Below, in pieces: positions 19,588 to 27,602 of a DNA stretch of 64,000 nucleotides; within the stretch, counting starts at the first letter, position 1, and each line of letters opens with the position of its first letter. This DNA comes from Collimonas sp. OK412. GTDB lineage: Bacteria > Pseudomonadota > Gammaproteobacteria > Burkholderiales > Burkholderiaceae_D. The stretch spans positions 232,899 through 296,898 of the forward strand of contig NZ_FOLC01000004.1 of assembly GCF_900112135.1 (NCBI RefSeq), read 5' to 3'. The translations under genes were made by a program, and so were the position numbers. A model generated the notes under the pieces. It saw only the letters and a list, made by a program, of their open reading frames with translations, made no database searches and had not been told where the DNA came from.

Positions 19588-20208
19588 ATGAGTATCGAAA
19601 AGCAGGTCGACTCCGGTCGACGTGGATTGCTCGTGGCTACATGCGCGGCAGGCGGTGTGGCCGGTTTGGCGACGGCGGGGGCCTTTGTCTCCACTTTCCA
19701 GCCATCCGAACGCGCAAAAGCCGCGGGTGCACCGGTGGAAGTGGATATTTCCGGCATTAAACCCGGCGAGATGCAAGTGTTCGAATGGCGCGGCAAGCCC
19801 GTCTGGATCATGAAACGCACCCCGGAACAGATGAAGGGGCTGGAACATACCGCCTCCGAAGTCGCCGACCCCGAGTCGCTCAAGCCCTACACCATGGACT
19901 TGCCCGACTACTGCAAGAACAAGTCGAACAACCGCGGCCGGGCCGGCCACGAAGAAACCCTGGTGCTGGTCGGGATCTGCCCGCACCTCGGCTGTTCGCC
20001 ATCCTCGAAATTCGCCCCTGGCGCCCAGCCTTCGCTGCCGGACGACTGGCAAGGCGGCTTCCTTTGCCCCTGCCACGGTTCGACCTTCGACCTGGCCGGC
20101 CGTGTTTTCAAGAACAAGCCGGCGCCAAACAACCTCGACGTGCCACGCTACATGTACCTGTCCGATACCAAGATCGTCATTGGTAAAGACGAGAAAGGTG
20201 AGGCTTAA
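19588..20208 (+). CDS. petA: Ubiquinol–cytochrome c reductase Rieske iron–sulfur subunit
   Basis: The 206-residue 2Fe–2S subunit of the bc1 complex. A Tat-type N-terminus with RRGLLVAT (around residue 11) leads into the membrane anchor. The cluster ligands are in ICPHLGC and CPCHGS, about 30 residues apart (roughly residues 130–165); the first box has Pro where many have Thr. It is the first gene of petABC, two bases upstream of petB, and carries electrons from ubiquinol to cytochrome c1. Confidence 0.97.
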   Translation: MSIEKQVDSGRRGLLVATCAAGGVAGLATAGAFVSTFQPSERAKAAGAPVEVDISGIKPGEMQVFEWRGKPVWIMKRTPEQMKGLEHTASEVADPESLKPYTMDLPDYCKNKSNNRGRAGHEETLVLVGICPHLGCSPSSKFAPGAQPSLPDDWQGGFLCPCHGSTFDLAGRVFKNKPAPNNLDVPRYMYLSDTKIVIGKDEKGEA

Positions 20209-20210
20209 TC

Positions 20211-21614
20211 ATGGCATTCCACGAAAAACAGCTGCCGGCCGATGCTCCCATCGCCGACAAGGCGCTGAACTGGGTTGATGCGCGTTTCCCCGTCACGTCG
20301 ACCTGGAAAGCCCATCTGTCCGAGTACTACGCGCCAAAGAACTTCAATTTCTGGTACGCCTTCGGTTCGCTGGCGCTGCTGGTGCTGGTGATCCAGATCG
20401 TCACCGGGATCTTCCTGGTCATGCATTACAAGCCGGATGCCGCCCTGGCGTTTGCTTCCGTCGAATACATCATGCGCGACGTGCCATGGGGCTGGCTGGT
20501 GCGCTACATGCACTCGACCGGCGCCTCGGCTTTCTTCATCGTGGTCTACCTGCACATGGTGCGCGGCCTGCTGTACGGCTCCTACCGCAAACCGCGCGAG
20601 CTGGTGTGGCTGTTCGGCGTCGGCATTTTCCTGTGCCTGATGGGCGAAGCGTTCATGGGCTACCTGCTGCCATGGGGCCAGATGTCTTACTGGGGCGCGC
20701 AGGTTATCGTCAACCTGTTCGGTGCGATTCCTTTCATCGGCCCTGACCTGTCGCTGTGGATCCGCGGCGACTACGTGGTCTCCGACGCTACCCTGAACCG
20801 CTTCTTCTCGTTCCACGTGATCGCGATCCCGCTGGTCCTGATCGGCCTGGTGGTTGCGCATATTATCGCCCTGCATGAAGTGGGCTCGAACAATCCCGAC
20901 GGTGTCGAGATCAAGGAAAAGCTGGACGCCAAAGGCGTGCCGCTGGACGGCGTGCCGTTCCACCCTTACTACTCGGTGCACGACGTGATGGCGGTTGCCG
21001 TATTCCTGATCGTGTTCAGCACCGTGGTGTTCTTTGGTCCTGAAATGGGCGGCTACTTCCTCGAGTACAACAACTTCGTCCCGGCCGATTCGCTGAAGAC
21101 GCCGCCGCATATCGCACCGGTCTGGTATTTCACGCCTTACTACTCGATCCTGCGCGCAGTCACTTCTGACTTCATCGTCTACCTGCAAGTCGGCGTCGCC
21201 GCCTTTGTCGCCCTGCTGTGGCTGAAGTCGAGCCTGAGCAGCATGCTCAAGATCGCCGCTTCCGTCATCGGCCTGGCCATCATCGGCGCCATGTTCGTGT
21301 TCGACGCCAAGTTCTTCGGCGTGGTGCTGATGGGTGTCTCGGTCGTCATCCTGGCCGGCCTGCCTTGGCTGGATCATTCCAAGGTGAAGTCGATCCGCTA
21401 CCGTCCGAGCTGGCACAAGTACATCTACATCCTGTTCGCGATCACCTTCGTGGTGCTCGGGTACCTCGGCGTGCAGCCGCCTTCAGCGATCGGCGGCCTG
21501 GTGTCCAAGGTCTGCACTTTTATCTACTTCGGCTTCTTCCTGCTGATGCCATGGTGGAGCGCCGCAGGTACATTCAAGCCAGTGCCGGACCGTGTTGTCT
21601 ATCACCCGCACTAA
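20211..21614 (+). CDS. petB: Cytochrome b subunit of bc1 complex
   Basis: A 467-residue cytochrome b with eight or more membrane spans. The heme-ligating histidines are in the HSTGASAFFIVVYLHM region (about residues 98–113) and the FFSFHVIAIPL region (about 200–210). The Qo-site loop carries a PDNY-like position replaced in context by PADSLKTPPHIAPVWYF. The C-terminal extra spans (after residue 370) are usual for proteobacterial long cytochrome b. Confidence 0.97.
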   Translation: MAFHEKQLPADAPIADKALNWVDARFPVTSTWKAHLSEYYAPKNFNFWYAFGSLALLVLVIQIVTGIFLVMHYKPDAALAFASVEYIMRDVPWGWLVRYMHSTGASAFFIVVYLHMVRGLLYGSYRKPRELVWLFGVGIFLCLMGEAFMGYLLPWGQMSYWGAQVIVNLFGAIPFIGPDLSLWIRGDYVVSDATLNRFFSFHVIAIPLVLIGLVVAHIIALHEVGSNNPDGVEIKEKLDAKGVPLDGVPFHPYYSVHDVMAVAVFLIVFSTVVFFGPEMGGYFLEYNNFVPADSLKTPPHIAPVWYFTPYYSILRAVTSDFIVYLQVGVAAFVALLWLKSSLSSMLKIAASVIGLAIIGAMFVFDAKFFGVVLMGVSVVILAGLPWLDHSKVKSIRYRPSWHKYIYILFAITFVVLGYLGVQPPSAIGGLVSKVCTFIYFGFFLLMPWWSAAGTFKPVPDRVVYHPH

Positions 21615-21630
21615 GCCAGAGGATAAGAAC

Positions 21631-22413
21631 ATGACATTGCTAAAAAACGCATTGCTAAAAAAATTACTGGCGACCCTGGTACTGCTTCCGGCGCTGGCTT
21701 TTGCCAGCGAAGAAGGCGGTTATCCGCTGGATACCGCACCGGAACAGAGCAACAACCTGTCCGCGCTGCAAAACGGCGCCAAGCTGTTCGTCAACTATTG
21801 CCTGAACTGCCACTCGGCATCGTCGATGCGCTACAACCGCTTGCACGATATCGGCCTGAGCGACGAGCAGATCAAGAACAACCTGCTGTTCACCGGCGAT
21901 AAAGTCGGCGACTTGATGACGATTGCCATGTCGCCGAAAGACAGCAAGGCATGGTTCGGCGCCGCGCCTCCGGACCTGTCGGTGATCGCCCGCGCCAAGG
22001 CGTCCGGCGCCGGCAGCGGCCCGGACTGGCTGTACACTTATCTGCGTACTTTCTACAAGGATGACAGCCGCCCAACGGGCTGGAACAACATGGTCTTCCC
22101 TAACGTCGGCATGCCGCACGTTCTGTGGGAACTGGAAGGAATTCGTACTGCCAAATACGAAGACGTGAAAGATCCGCACGAAGAGGGCAAGACCGAACAC
22201 AAGTTTGTCGGTTTCGAGCAAGTCAAGCCGGGCAAGATGAACAAGGTCGAATACGATGTTGCAGTAGCCGACCTGGTGTCCTATCTTGCATGGATGGGCG
22301 AGCCTGCTCAGAACACCCGCAAGCGCCTTGGCGTCTGGGTCCTGCTGTTCCTCGGCATGTTCTTCGTTCTGGCATGGCGTCTCAACGCGTCATACTGGAA
22401 AGACGTCAAGTAG
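21631..22413 (+). CDS. petC: Cytochrome c1
   Basis: The 260-residue heme-c subunit of the bc1 complex. A signal peptide ends near ALAFASE (about residue 29). The CXXCH heme site is CLNCH in FVNYCLNCHSASSMRYNRL. A C-terminal membrane anchor covers about residues 233–250 (GVWVLLFLGMFFVLAW). The ATG at 21631 follows an AGGA motif and lies 16 bp after petB. Confidence 0.97.
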   Translation: MTLLKNALLKKLLATLVLLPALAFASEEGGYPLDTAPEQSNNLSALQNGAKLFVNYCLNCHSASSMRYNRLHDIGLSDEQIKNNLLFTGDKVGDLMTIAMSPKDSKAWFGAAPPDLSVIARAKASGAGSGPDWLYTYLRTFYKDDSRPTGWNNMVFPNVGMPHVLWELEGIRTAKYEDVKDPHEEGKTEHKFVGFEQVKPGKMNKVEYDVAVADLVSYLAWMGEPAQNTRKRLGVWVLLFLGMFFVLAWRLNASYWKDVK

Positions 22414-22448
22414 TTTTCATGCCCGCGATTTTGCGGGTATGCGTTTTG

Positions 22449-22480
22449 GGGTGAGCCGTATCGGGTCTCACCCTTTTGTT
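22449..22480 (+). terminator. Terminator between petC and sspA
   Basis: GGGTGAG (22449–22455) pairs with CTCACCC (22467–22473) and is followed by TTTTGTTT. A smaller hairpin CCCGC/GCGGG precedes it at about 22422–22438. sspA probably has its own promoter or receives read-through. Confidence 0.7.
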
Positions 22481-22497
22481 TCTAAGGAACTATAAAA

Positions 22498-23109
22498 ATG
22501 ATGGTTCTCTATTCGGGTACAACCTGCCCATTTTCACAACGCTGCCGTCTCGTTCTGTTCGAGAAGGGCATGGACTTTGAAATTCGCGATGTCGACTTGT
22601 TCAACAAGCCGGAAGACATTTCGACCATGAATCCGTATGGTCAAGTGCCGATCCTGGTCGAACGCGACCTGATCCTGTACGAATCCAATATCATCAACGA
22701 GTACATCGACGAACGTTTCCCGCATCCGCAGCTGATGCCGGCCGATCCGCTGATGCGCGCCCGTGCGCGGCTGATGCTGTTCAACTTTGAGAAAGAACTG
22801 TTCATCCACGTGCACACGCTGGAGAACGAGAAATCCAAAGCGGCAGAAAAGAGCCACGAAAAGGCGCGCTCGGAAATCCGCGACCGCCTGACCACGCTGG
22901 CGCCTTTGTTCCTGAAGAACAAATACATGCTGGGCGACGAGTTCTCGATGCTGGACGTAGCCATCGCGCCGCTGTTGTGGCGCCTGGATCATTACGGCAT
23001 CGAACTGTCGAAGACGGCTGCGCCGCTGATGAAGTATGCTGAGCGTATCTTCTCGCGCCCGGCCTACATCGAAGCGCTGACGCCATCCGAAAAAGTCATG
23101 CGTCGTTAA
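22498..23109 (+). CDS. sspA: Stringent starvation protein A (GST-fold)
   Basis: A 203-residue glutathione-S-transferase-fold protein that binds RNA polymerase and alters transcription during starvation and acid stress. The thioredoxin-like N-terminal domain starts MMVLYSGTTCPFSQRCRLVL. The helical C-terminal GST domain occupies about residues 85–200. Its place after petABC and before sspB is the standard gene order in beta- and gammaproteobacteria. Confidence 0.95.
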   Translation: MMVLYSGTTCPFSQRCRLVLFEKGMDFEIRDVDLFNKPEDISTMNPYGQVPILVERDLILYESNIINEYIDERFPHPQLMPADPLMRARARLMLFNFEKELFIHVHTLENEKSKAAEKSHEKARSEIRDRLTTLAPLFLKNKYMLGDEFSMLDVAIAPLLWRLDHYGIELSKTAAPLMKYAERIFSRPAYIEALTPSEKVMRR

Positions 23110-23123
23110 GATCGTGTAGATTA

Positions 23124-23158
23124 CCGGCGTGCGCTGCCGCTGCGGCGGCGCACGCCGG
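23124..23158. other. Strong GC hairpin between sspA and sspB
   Basis: CCGGCGTGCGC (23124–23134) pairs perfectly with GCGCACGCCGG (23148–23158); three further pairs can form inside. No T-run follows. It could stabilise or process the sspA–sspB message. Confidence 0.55.
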
Positions 23159-23188
23159 CCCATGCCTAATTTTGTACCGTTGCTTCCC

Positions 23189-23698
23189 ATGTCAGAAACT
23201 TCTACCAAACCGTATTTGTTGCGCGCCATTTATGAATGGTGCACCGACAATGGCTACACCCCGTATCTGGCGGCCAGGGTAGACGCGCACACGCGCGTGC
23301 CGATGCAGTTCGTCAAGAACGGCGAGATTGTATTGAACATCAGTTTCGAAGCCACCAGCGGCCTGAAGATGGACAACGAGTTCGTCAATTTCAGCGCCCG
23401 TTTCGGCGGCGTTTCGCGGGAAATCTCGGTGCCGGTGGATAACGTGATCGCAATCTATGCGCGCGAAAACGGCCAGGGCATGGCGTTCGAACCATCGGCT
23501 CCGGCCGCTGAAACGGACACCGAAGCCGCCTCCGAGCAGGAGGCTAATCCTGAGCCGTCAGCCTCGGTAACGCCGATCCTGAGCTCGGTGCCGTCGTCAA
23601 CCAGCGACACAAAACAGAATTCGCCAGGGACGGATCCGGAAAAAGATCCGGAACCGCCAAAAAAAGGCGGAAGGCCTACCCTAACTCGAATTAAATAG
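23189..23698 (+). CDS. sspB: ClpXP protease specificity-enhancing factor
   Basis: A 169-residue adaptor that delivers ssrA-tagged proteins to ClpXP. The globular N-terminal domain (about 1–105: KPYLLRAIYEWCTDNGYTPY through VDNVIAIYARENGQGM) is conserved. A long acidic/Pro/Ser linker follows, and the C-terminal end GGRPTLTRIK corresponds to the ClpX-binding tail. I use the ATG at 23189; the region upstream is the hairpin between the genes. Confidence 0.93.
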   Translation: MSETSTKPYLLRAIYEWCTDNGYTPYLAARVDAHTRVPMQFVKNGEIVLNISFEATSGLKMDNEFVNFSARFGGVSREISVPVDNVIAIYARENGQGMAFEPSAPAAETDTEAASEQEANPEPSASVTPILSSVPSSTSDTKQNSPGTDPEKDPEPPKKGGRPTLTRIK

Positions 23699-23723
23699 GT
23701 ATAATTGCGGACTTCGCAGTTTA

Positions 23724-23799
23724 GCTGGCTTAGCTCATCTGGTAGAGCACCTGACTTGTAATCAGGGGGTGGCGGGTTCAAGTCCTGCAGCCAGCACCA
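23724..23799 (+). tRNA. tRNA-Thr (UGU anticodon)
   Basis: A full cloverleaf of 76 nt with encoded CCA. The acceptor arms GCTGGCT / AGCCAGC close it, the anticodon stem is CCTGA/TCAGG with loop CTTGTAA (anticodon TGT at 23757–23759), and the T-loop is GTTCAAGTC. It is followed by a terminator and then a decayed tyrosine recombinase, suggesting that its 3' end once served as an integration site. Confidence 0.97.
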
Positions 23800-23805
23800 A
23801 TATCT

Positions 23806-23834
23806 AAAAGGCCCACCGTTCGGTGGGCCTTTTT
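23806..23834 (+). terminator. Terminator after tRNA-Thr
   Basis: AAAAGGCCCACC / GGTGGGCCTTTTT stem with a GTTC loop. Confidence 0.9.
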
Positions 23835-23852
23835 CTTTTGTTCCGCAAAAAG

Positions 23853-24111
23853 TCATTTTGTAGGTTTGACTAGCTTGCCCCTGCAGTGTCGAACATAGTG
23901 TTCAGTCATTGTCGCGGTTGCGTGGCCTTGCTGGTCCTGTGCGGCAGAAATGCCGTCAATTTCCTCCTTGTCGGTCCCTGCTTTCGCCCGCAAATCACGG
24001 AATTGGAATTCCTTTTATGCCGTTTGCAAGTTCGGGATAGGCTTTGATGGCGCTATCTCGTGCACGCGTAAATAAGCTGCGCAATATGCTCGCGTTCATT
24101 GGATAAGTGAT
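23853..24111 (-). pseudogene. Decayed tyrosine recombinase (phage-type integrase), C-terminal remnant
   Basis: Reading the minus strand, one frame gives FQFRDLRAKAGTDKEE, then AAQDQQGHATATMTEHYVRH and a stop at 23853. This carries the integrase catalytic Arg region, the GH box and the active-site Tyr. The preceding part, SLFTRARDSAIKAYPELANG, lies in another frame, and the two meet at a run of four A's (24013–24016), where a single-base frameshift restores continuity. No further upstream integrase sequence is recognisable, so most of the gene is gone. The remnant ends 54 bp from the tRNA-Thr, pointing away from nothing else of phage origin. Confidence 0.8.
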
Positions 24112-24631
24112 CAAAAAAAACAATATCGAAGTGGATATCGCGGATAGGAAATCGGTTATCGGGTTTATATATCCGATTCTCAAAAAACTCACCAAGTGGT
24201 ATTTCATGAGGCTTAGCGGCCAATGCTGGGCGAACAAATTTTGACCAAAAACTGAAAATGCTGACAAATTTTGGTAGCGCTAACACCAATTTCTATCTTT
24301 GAATGAGCTATTCGTCATTGGCACAGTATTTGCAAAAAAAGGATCGCATGACGGAGTGTCGTGTCGAACAATATTTCGACCTCATTGAAATCAAAACCGA
24401 AAATCTGGTTTGGCGTACCCGCATAGTCGCCTGGATATGACAGAAAACGAGCCGAGAAACTTCAGCAGATTGCATATCGCGGCCAGATAGACATTCAATT
24501 TCCAATGTGATTTCCAAGATATATGAAAAGGTCAGAGCGTGAATAAGCCAGGGATCGATGACAGCGGCAAATTTCCACTAACACTTCTTGATACAAGCGA
24601 CACCATTAACGATGAGTGGCATGCCAATGCC
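24112..24631. other. AT-richer stretch without a convincing gene
   Basis: Only short frames occur here, for example 69 codons on the minus strand (24308–24517). None shows a ribosome site or a domain I recognise. It probably holds eroded island sequence between the integrase remnant and the next fragment. Confidence 0.5.
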
Positions 24632-25030
24632 ATGACGCGTCGCAATTTCAGGTCCAGCCTTGGCGCTTTGTTCCTGGCCGGCTGTGGCAGTGGCGATATG
24701 GCGTCCGTGAGCACCCGTGTTGGTTCGCCAGCCGCTGCTGTCACTCCGGCGCCAACATCAACACCAGCATCAAGACCGCCAGAAACCACGCCACCGGAAA
24801 CGGCAACTCCTTCCACAAACAATACATTTGTTCATCCTGGTTTGCTGCACGTGCAAGCTGAATTTGACCGCAGCACAGATCGCGGCTTTGATGTGAGGTT
24901 CCGACTGTCGTCAGGTTTCTTGCCAATACCTGGCGGCAGTCAACTACCTATTGGAATTTTTCCTGCAGAAAATGCTTGTAGGAAAACCGCGACGATTGTT
25001 AGGGAATATGTTTCAGATATCAAGAATTAA
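24632..25030 (+). pseudogene. Lipoprotein gene fragment, possibly from an alginate-lyase-like enzyme
   Basis: The 132 codons start MTRRNFRSSLGALFLAGCGSG, split here as a twin-Arg-like N-terminus and a lipobox LAGC near residue 19. A Thr/Pro-rich linker follows, then FVHPGLLHVQAEFDR. That last motif resembles the first conserved stretch of secreted alginate-lyase-type polysaccharide lyases, but the homology stops there and the frame ends about 45 residues later. I therefore read it as a truncated gene. The 3' end overlaps the following start by 23 bp. A genuine short lipoprotein cannot be excluded. Confidence 0.45.
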
Positions 25031-25733
25031 AAAGTTCGCCGCGTGTTTGTTCGGGCTTCTATTGTTTTCGCATACAACTGCGGTGCGTTGTGACGATCGG
25101 TTTTATGTTATCTGGCGAGATTTTGGATTGTCTGATGCAGCACGTCTAGTCAGTCAATATTCAGGCCGTTCGATTCGTTTAGCTCCAGAAGTGCGAGGAG
25201 TAATCAATCTTGCTTCAACCGATCCGCTTTCACCAGATGAGATTTTTTTCCAGTTCCAAAAATCACTTCGGGAGCGAGGACTGAAATTGATACACCTTGA
25301 TGGCAATGAATATCAAATAGAGACGACAAATTCAAGTGCAGCAAGCGATCAGGCCGCGATTCGACATACCCCGGAAATTGTGACATCAGAATCGGCGGGG
25401 ACACCGGCTACGTTTGCAAAATCCACTTGCAGCCTGGAAGAGCCGGTCGGCAGGCGCCGATATGTAGGTGCTGTATTTGCGTTCGAGCAACGCGCGCAGA
25501 GAATTGCCTCGCGACTCTGTGCGGCTGGAGCCGAAGCTATCGTCCTTGCGTCGAACGATCCAACGGATATGGGTTTTTCAGTTGTATTGCAGTACCGGGA
25601 CAGTAGAGAAGGTTATCAAGCAATGATTTCTGCGGTAGAGCGGGCAGGATTAAATGATCTGATTTCCACACCGACGTTATCTGCCGAATTTTCCATGCCG
25701 GCAGGTAGCGCGGGTGAGGTCAAAGACAAATGA
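25008..25733 (+). CDS. Secreted protein with secretin N-terminal-type domain
   Basis: A 241-residue protein with a signal peptide (about 1–28, hydrophobic FAACLFGLLLF). The segment at about residues 31–100 looks like the short N-domain of secretins and TonB-dependent STN domains: DFGLSDAARLVSQYSG, then LAPEVRGVINL and PLSPDEIFFQFQKSLRERGL. No secretin barrel follows. The C-terminal ~80 residues (RRYVGAVFAFEQRAQRI, FSVVLQYRDSREGYQAM) form an unrecognised domain. The ATG at 25008 has AGGGAA just upstream. The gene sits alone in the AT-richer patch, with codon use unlike its neighbours, suggesting transfer. Confidence 0.55.
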   Translation: MFQISRIKKFAACLFGLLLFSHTTAVRCDDRFYVIWRDFGLSDAARLVSQYSGRSIRLAPEVRGVINLASTDPLSPDEIFFQFQKSLRERGLKLIHLDGNEYQIETTNSSAASDQAAIRHTPEIVTSESAGTPATFAKSTCSLEEPVGRRRYVGAVFAFEQRAQRIASRLCAAGAEAIVLASNDPTDMGFSVVLQYRDSREGYQAMISAVERAGLNDLISTPTLSAEFSMPAGSAGEVKDK

Positions 25734-26119
25734 AGCTGCTGCTGTTTTCCCGTTGTCCGTGATAAAGCGTCATCCTCAAAGATCGGCGGGGGAGCATGTA
25801 CATTTTCTATAACTGTTCAGAACATGGAGGGGCACTTTACGTCACTTTCCGGGCTAAGCGGGGTATCTGGCTTTGCCGTAAAAGCAGGCATGGTTCCTGC
25901 AGCGTGCGTGGACGTTGATGGCGATCATGCCAAGCAATACGGCGACACGTTTTTAGCCACAAATGCCGGCGGCGAAGCCTTGGGTAAAGCTGTTTTATCG
26001 GCTGCGGCATCGCGATGCGTCTCATGTCGAAGCTTGATCGGGATCGCTGACAGATCTCGAGTATCAACTTAAGCGGCGCGTGCTGCGATTGGTTTTCCTT
26101 CAATTTCACGGAGTTTCAG
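25734..26119. other. 386-bp gap, no convincing gene
   Basis: Short frames on both strands (82 codons at 25824–26072 plus, 90 codons at 25837–26109 minus) have no recognisable domain or convincing ribosome site. It is probably a remnant. Confidence 0.45.
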
Positions 26120-27412
26120 ATGATTAGATTTTCGCTTCGACATGCTGCGGCACTGCTGCTCGCATTCCTCCTTTTCGGTTGCGGTGGCGGAACCGATAGC
26201 GCTCAAGGCGGCAACACGTCAGGAAGCACTGGCGGCAACACGTCAGGAAGCACTGGCGGCAGCACGTCAGGAAGCACGGGTGGCAGCACGTCAGGAGGCA
26301 CGGGTGGCAGCACGTCAGGAGGCACGGGTGGCAGCACGTCAGGAGGCACTTCAAATGCCGCAGCGACTGCCACTTTAGTGGCCAAGCTCGGCAAGCCTTC
26401 TCGAGTGCTGGTCGGACTCGGCGCGGGCAATTCATTGGCGCAAATGCAAAGCCAGAGCATTCATCCGGATATCGTCGATACCTACCTGGTGGGCGTCGGT
26501 GCGGGCGCGTGGCCTACCTGGAACAGTCCAGACGGCGCCTACATCACCTATACCGCGCAAGCTGTCCAAGCCTACGGCGCGACCCCGATGTTTACGTTTT
26601 ATCAGATGGCCCAGAACGGCGGCGGCAACTTGAGCGGAATCAACGATGCGACGTTCATGAACAACTACTGGGCACAGGCCCGGCTAATGTATCAACGCAT
26701 TGCCGCGCTTAATGCGCCCGTTCTGATCAATCTGGAGCCGGATTTCTGGGGTTTCGTATGGGCGCAGGCGCCGGGGCATGATCCGGCCCAGATACCAGCC
26801 GTCGTCAGCAGCCAGGCCGAATGTAGCGGATTGCCGAATACCGCCGCCGGCATCGGCCAGTGCCTGGTGCAGATGGGCAGGAAGATCGCACCTAATGCGT
26901 TGCTCGGATTCCCGCCCTCGTTCTGGTCTGGCTCCCCGGCTGAGATTGGCGCCGAAATGAAAGCGGTTGGAGCACATCAGGCGGATTTCATCGTTGCCCA
27001 GACGAGCGATCGAGACGCCGGCTGCATGGAAGTCGCATCGCCTCCAGCGGAATGCGCAGGACGAACCGGGTCGTTCTATTGGGACGAAAACAATATCGCT
27101 ACACCGAATTTCCACCAATCGCAGAGCGCGATCTCGGACTATCGCACTGCGCTGAGCAATGGACTCCCGATCCTGTGGTGGCAGACGCCGATGGGCGTAC
27201 CGTCCTCTACGCCAGGCGGTACCAATCAGCACTATCGCGACAACCGCGTCGACTACATGCTGCGCAACACGCAGGAATATGGCGACATCCACACCTTCGC
27301 CATCGTCTTCAGTTCAGGAGGCACCTTCCAGACCACGATCAACACTGACGGTGGACAATTTGCTCGCCTCCTGAGTCAGTATCTGGTGCAAGGTGGCGCC
27401 GCTCTGCGGTAG
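26120..27412 (+). CDS. Lipoprotein with Gly/Ser/Thr repeat linker and glycosidase-like domain
   Basis: A 430-residue lipoprotein. The lipobox LFGC places the lipidated Cys at residue 21, with Gly at +2 (outer-membrane type). Residues ~30–77 are six copies of an 8-residue repeat, GG(N/S)TSG(S/G)T, forming a flexible stalk. The rest (about 85–430) has the look of a TIM-barrel glycoside-hydrolase-like domain: LINLEPDFWGFVW, LGFPPSFWSG, PILWWQTPMGVP. I cannot assign a family or substrate. GGAG precedes the ATG by seven bases, and a terminator follows about 55 bp after the stop. Confidence 0.75.
   Translation: MIRFSLRHAAALLLAFLLFGCGGGTDSAQGGNTSGSTGGNTSGSTGGSTSGSTGGSTSGGTGGSTSGGTGGSTSGGTSNAAATATLVAKLGKPSRVLVGLGAGNSLAQMQSQSIHPDIVDTYLVGVGAGAWPTWNSPDGAYITYTAQAVQAYGATPMFTFYQMAQNGGGNLSGINDATFMNNYWAQARLMYQRIAALNAPVLINLEPDFWGFVWAQAPGHDPAQIPAVVSSQAECSGLPNTAAGIGQCLVQMGRKIAPNALLGFPPSFWSGSPAEIGAEMKAVGAHQADFIVAQTSDRDAGCMEVASPPAECAGRTGSFYWDENNIATPNFHQSQSAISDYRTALSNGLPILWWQTPMGVPSSTPGGTNQHYRDNRVDYMLRNTQEYGDIHTFAIVFSSGGTFQTTINTDGGQFARLLSQYLVQGGAALR
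26207..26350 (+). repeat. Six tandem 24-bp repeats inside a lipoprotein gene
   Basis: The unit is GGCGGCAACACGTCAGGAAG plus four bases. Copies 1–2 encode GGNTSGST, copy 3 GGSTSGST and copies 4–6 GGSTSGGT. Copies 4–6 are nearly identical at the DNA level, so the array probably changes length by slippage without disturbing the frame. Confidence 0.95.
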
Positions 27413-27466
27413 CGACCGGCCGCCGCCGGCAGCGCTGCAGTCAGGCACTCGCCGGTACTGAAAAGC

Positions 27467-27497
27467 AAAAAGCTCGCGTAACCAACGCGAGCTTTTA
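27467..27497. terminator. Bidirectional terminator between convergent genes
   Basis: AAAAGCTCGCG / CGCGAGCTTTT around a short loop, with A's on the left and T's on the right. It can serve both the lipoprotein gene and the convergent methyltransferase gene. Confidence 0.8.
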
Positions 27498-27602
27498 AAC
27501 TTCCGATAGCCTCCTTGCCAGTGAGCGTATGCGGACACGCTGACATTCTTCGCGGTCAAAAACGCCTGGCGCCAAATGCGGCGAGGCCATCCGGCCAGGC
27601 CG

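Noticed and set aside
25824..26109. Two overlapping short frames (82 and 90 codons) considered as transposase or phage remnants
   Set aside because: No transposase motif, terminal inverted repeat or target duplication could be recognised.
26207..26350. Regular 24-bp repeats that could suggest a CRISPR array
   Set aside because: The repeats are contiguous with no spacers, keep frame inside a lipoprotein gene and encode a Gly/Ser/Thr stalk; no cas genes are present.
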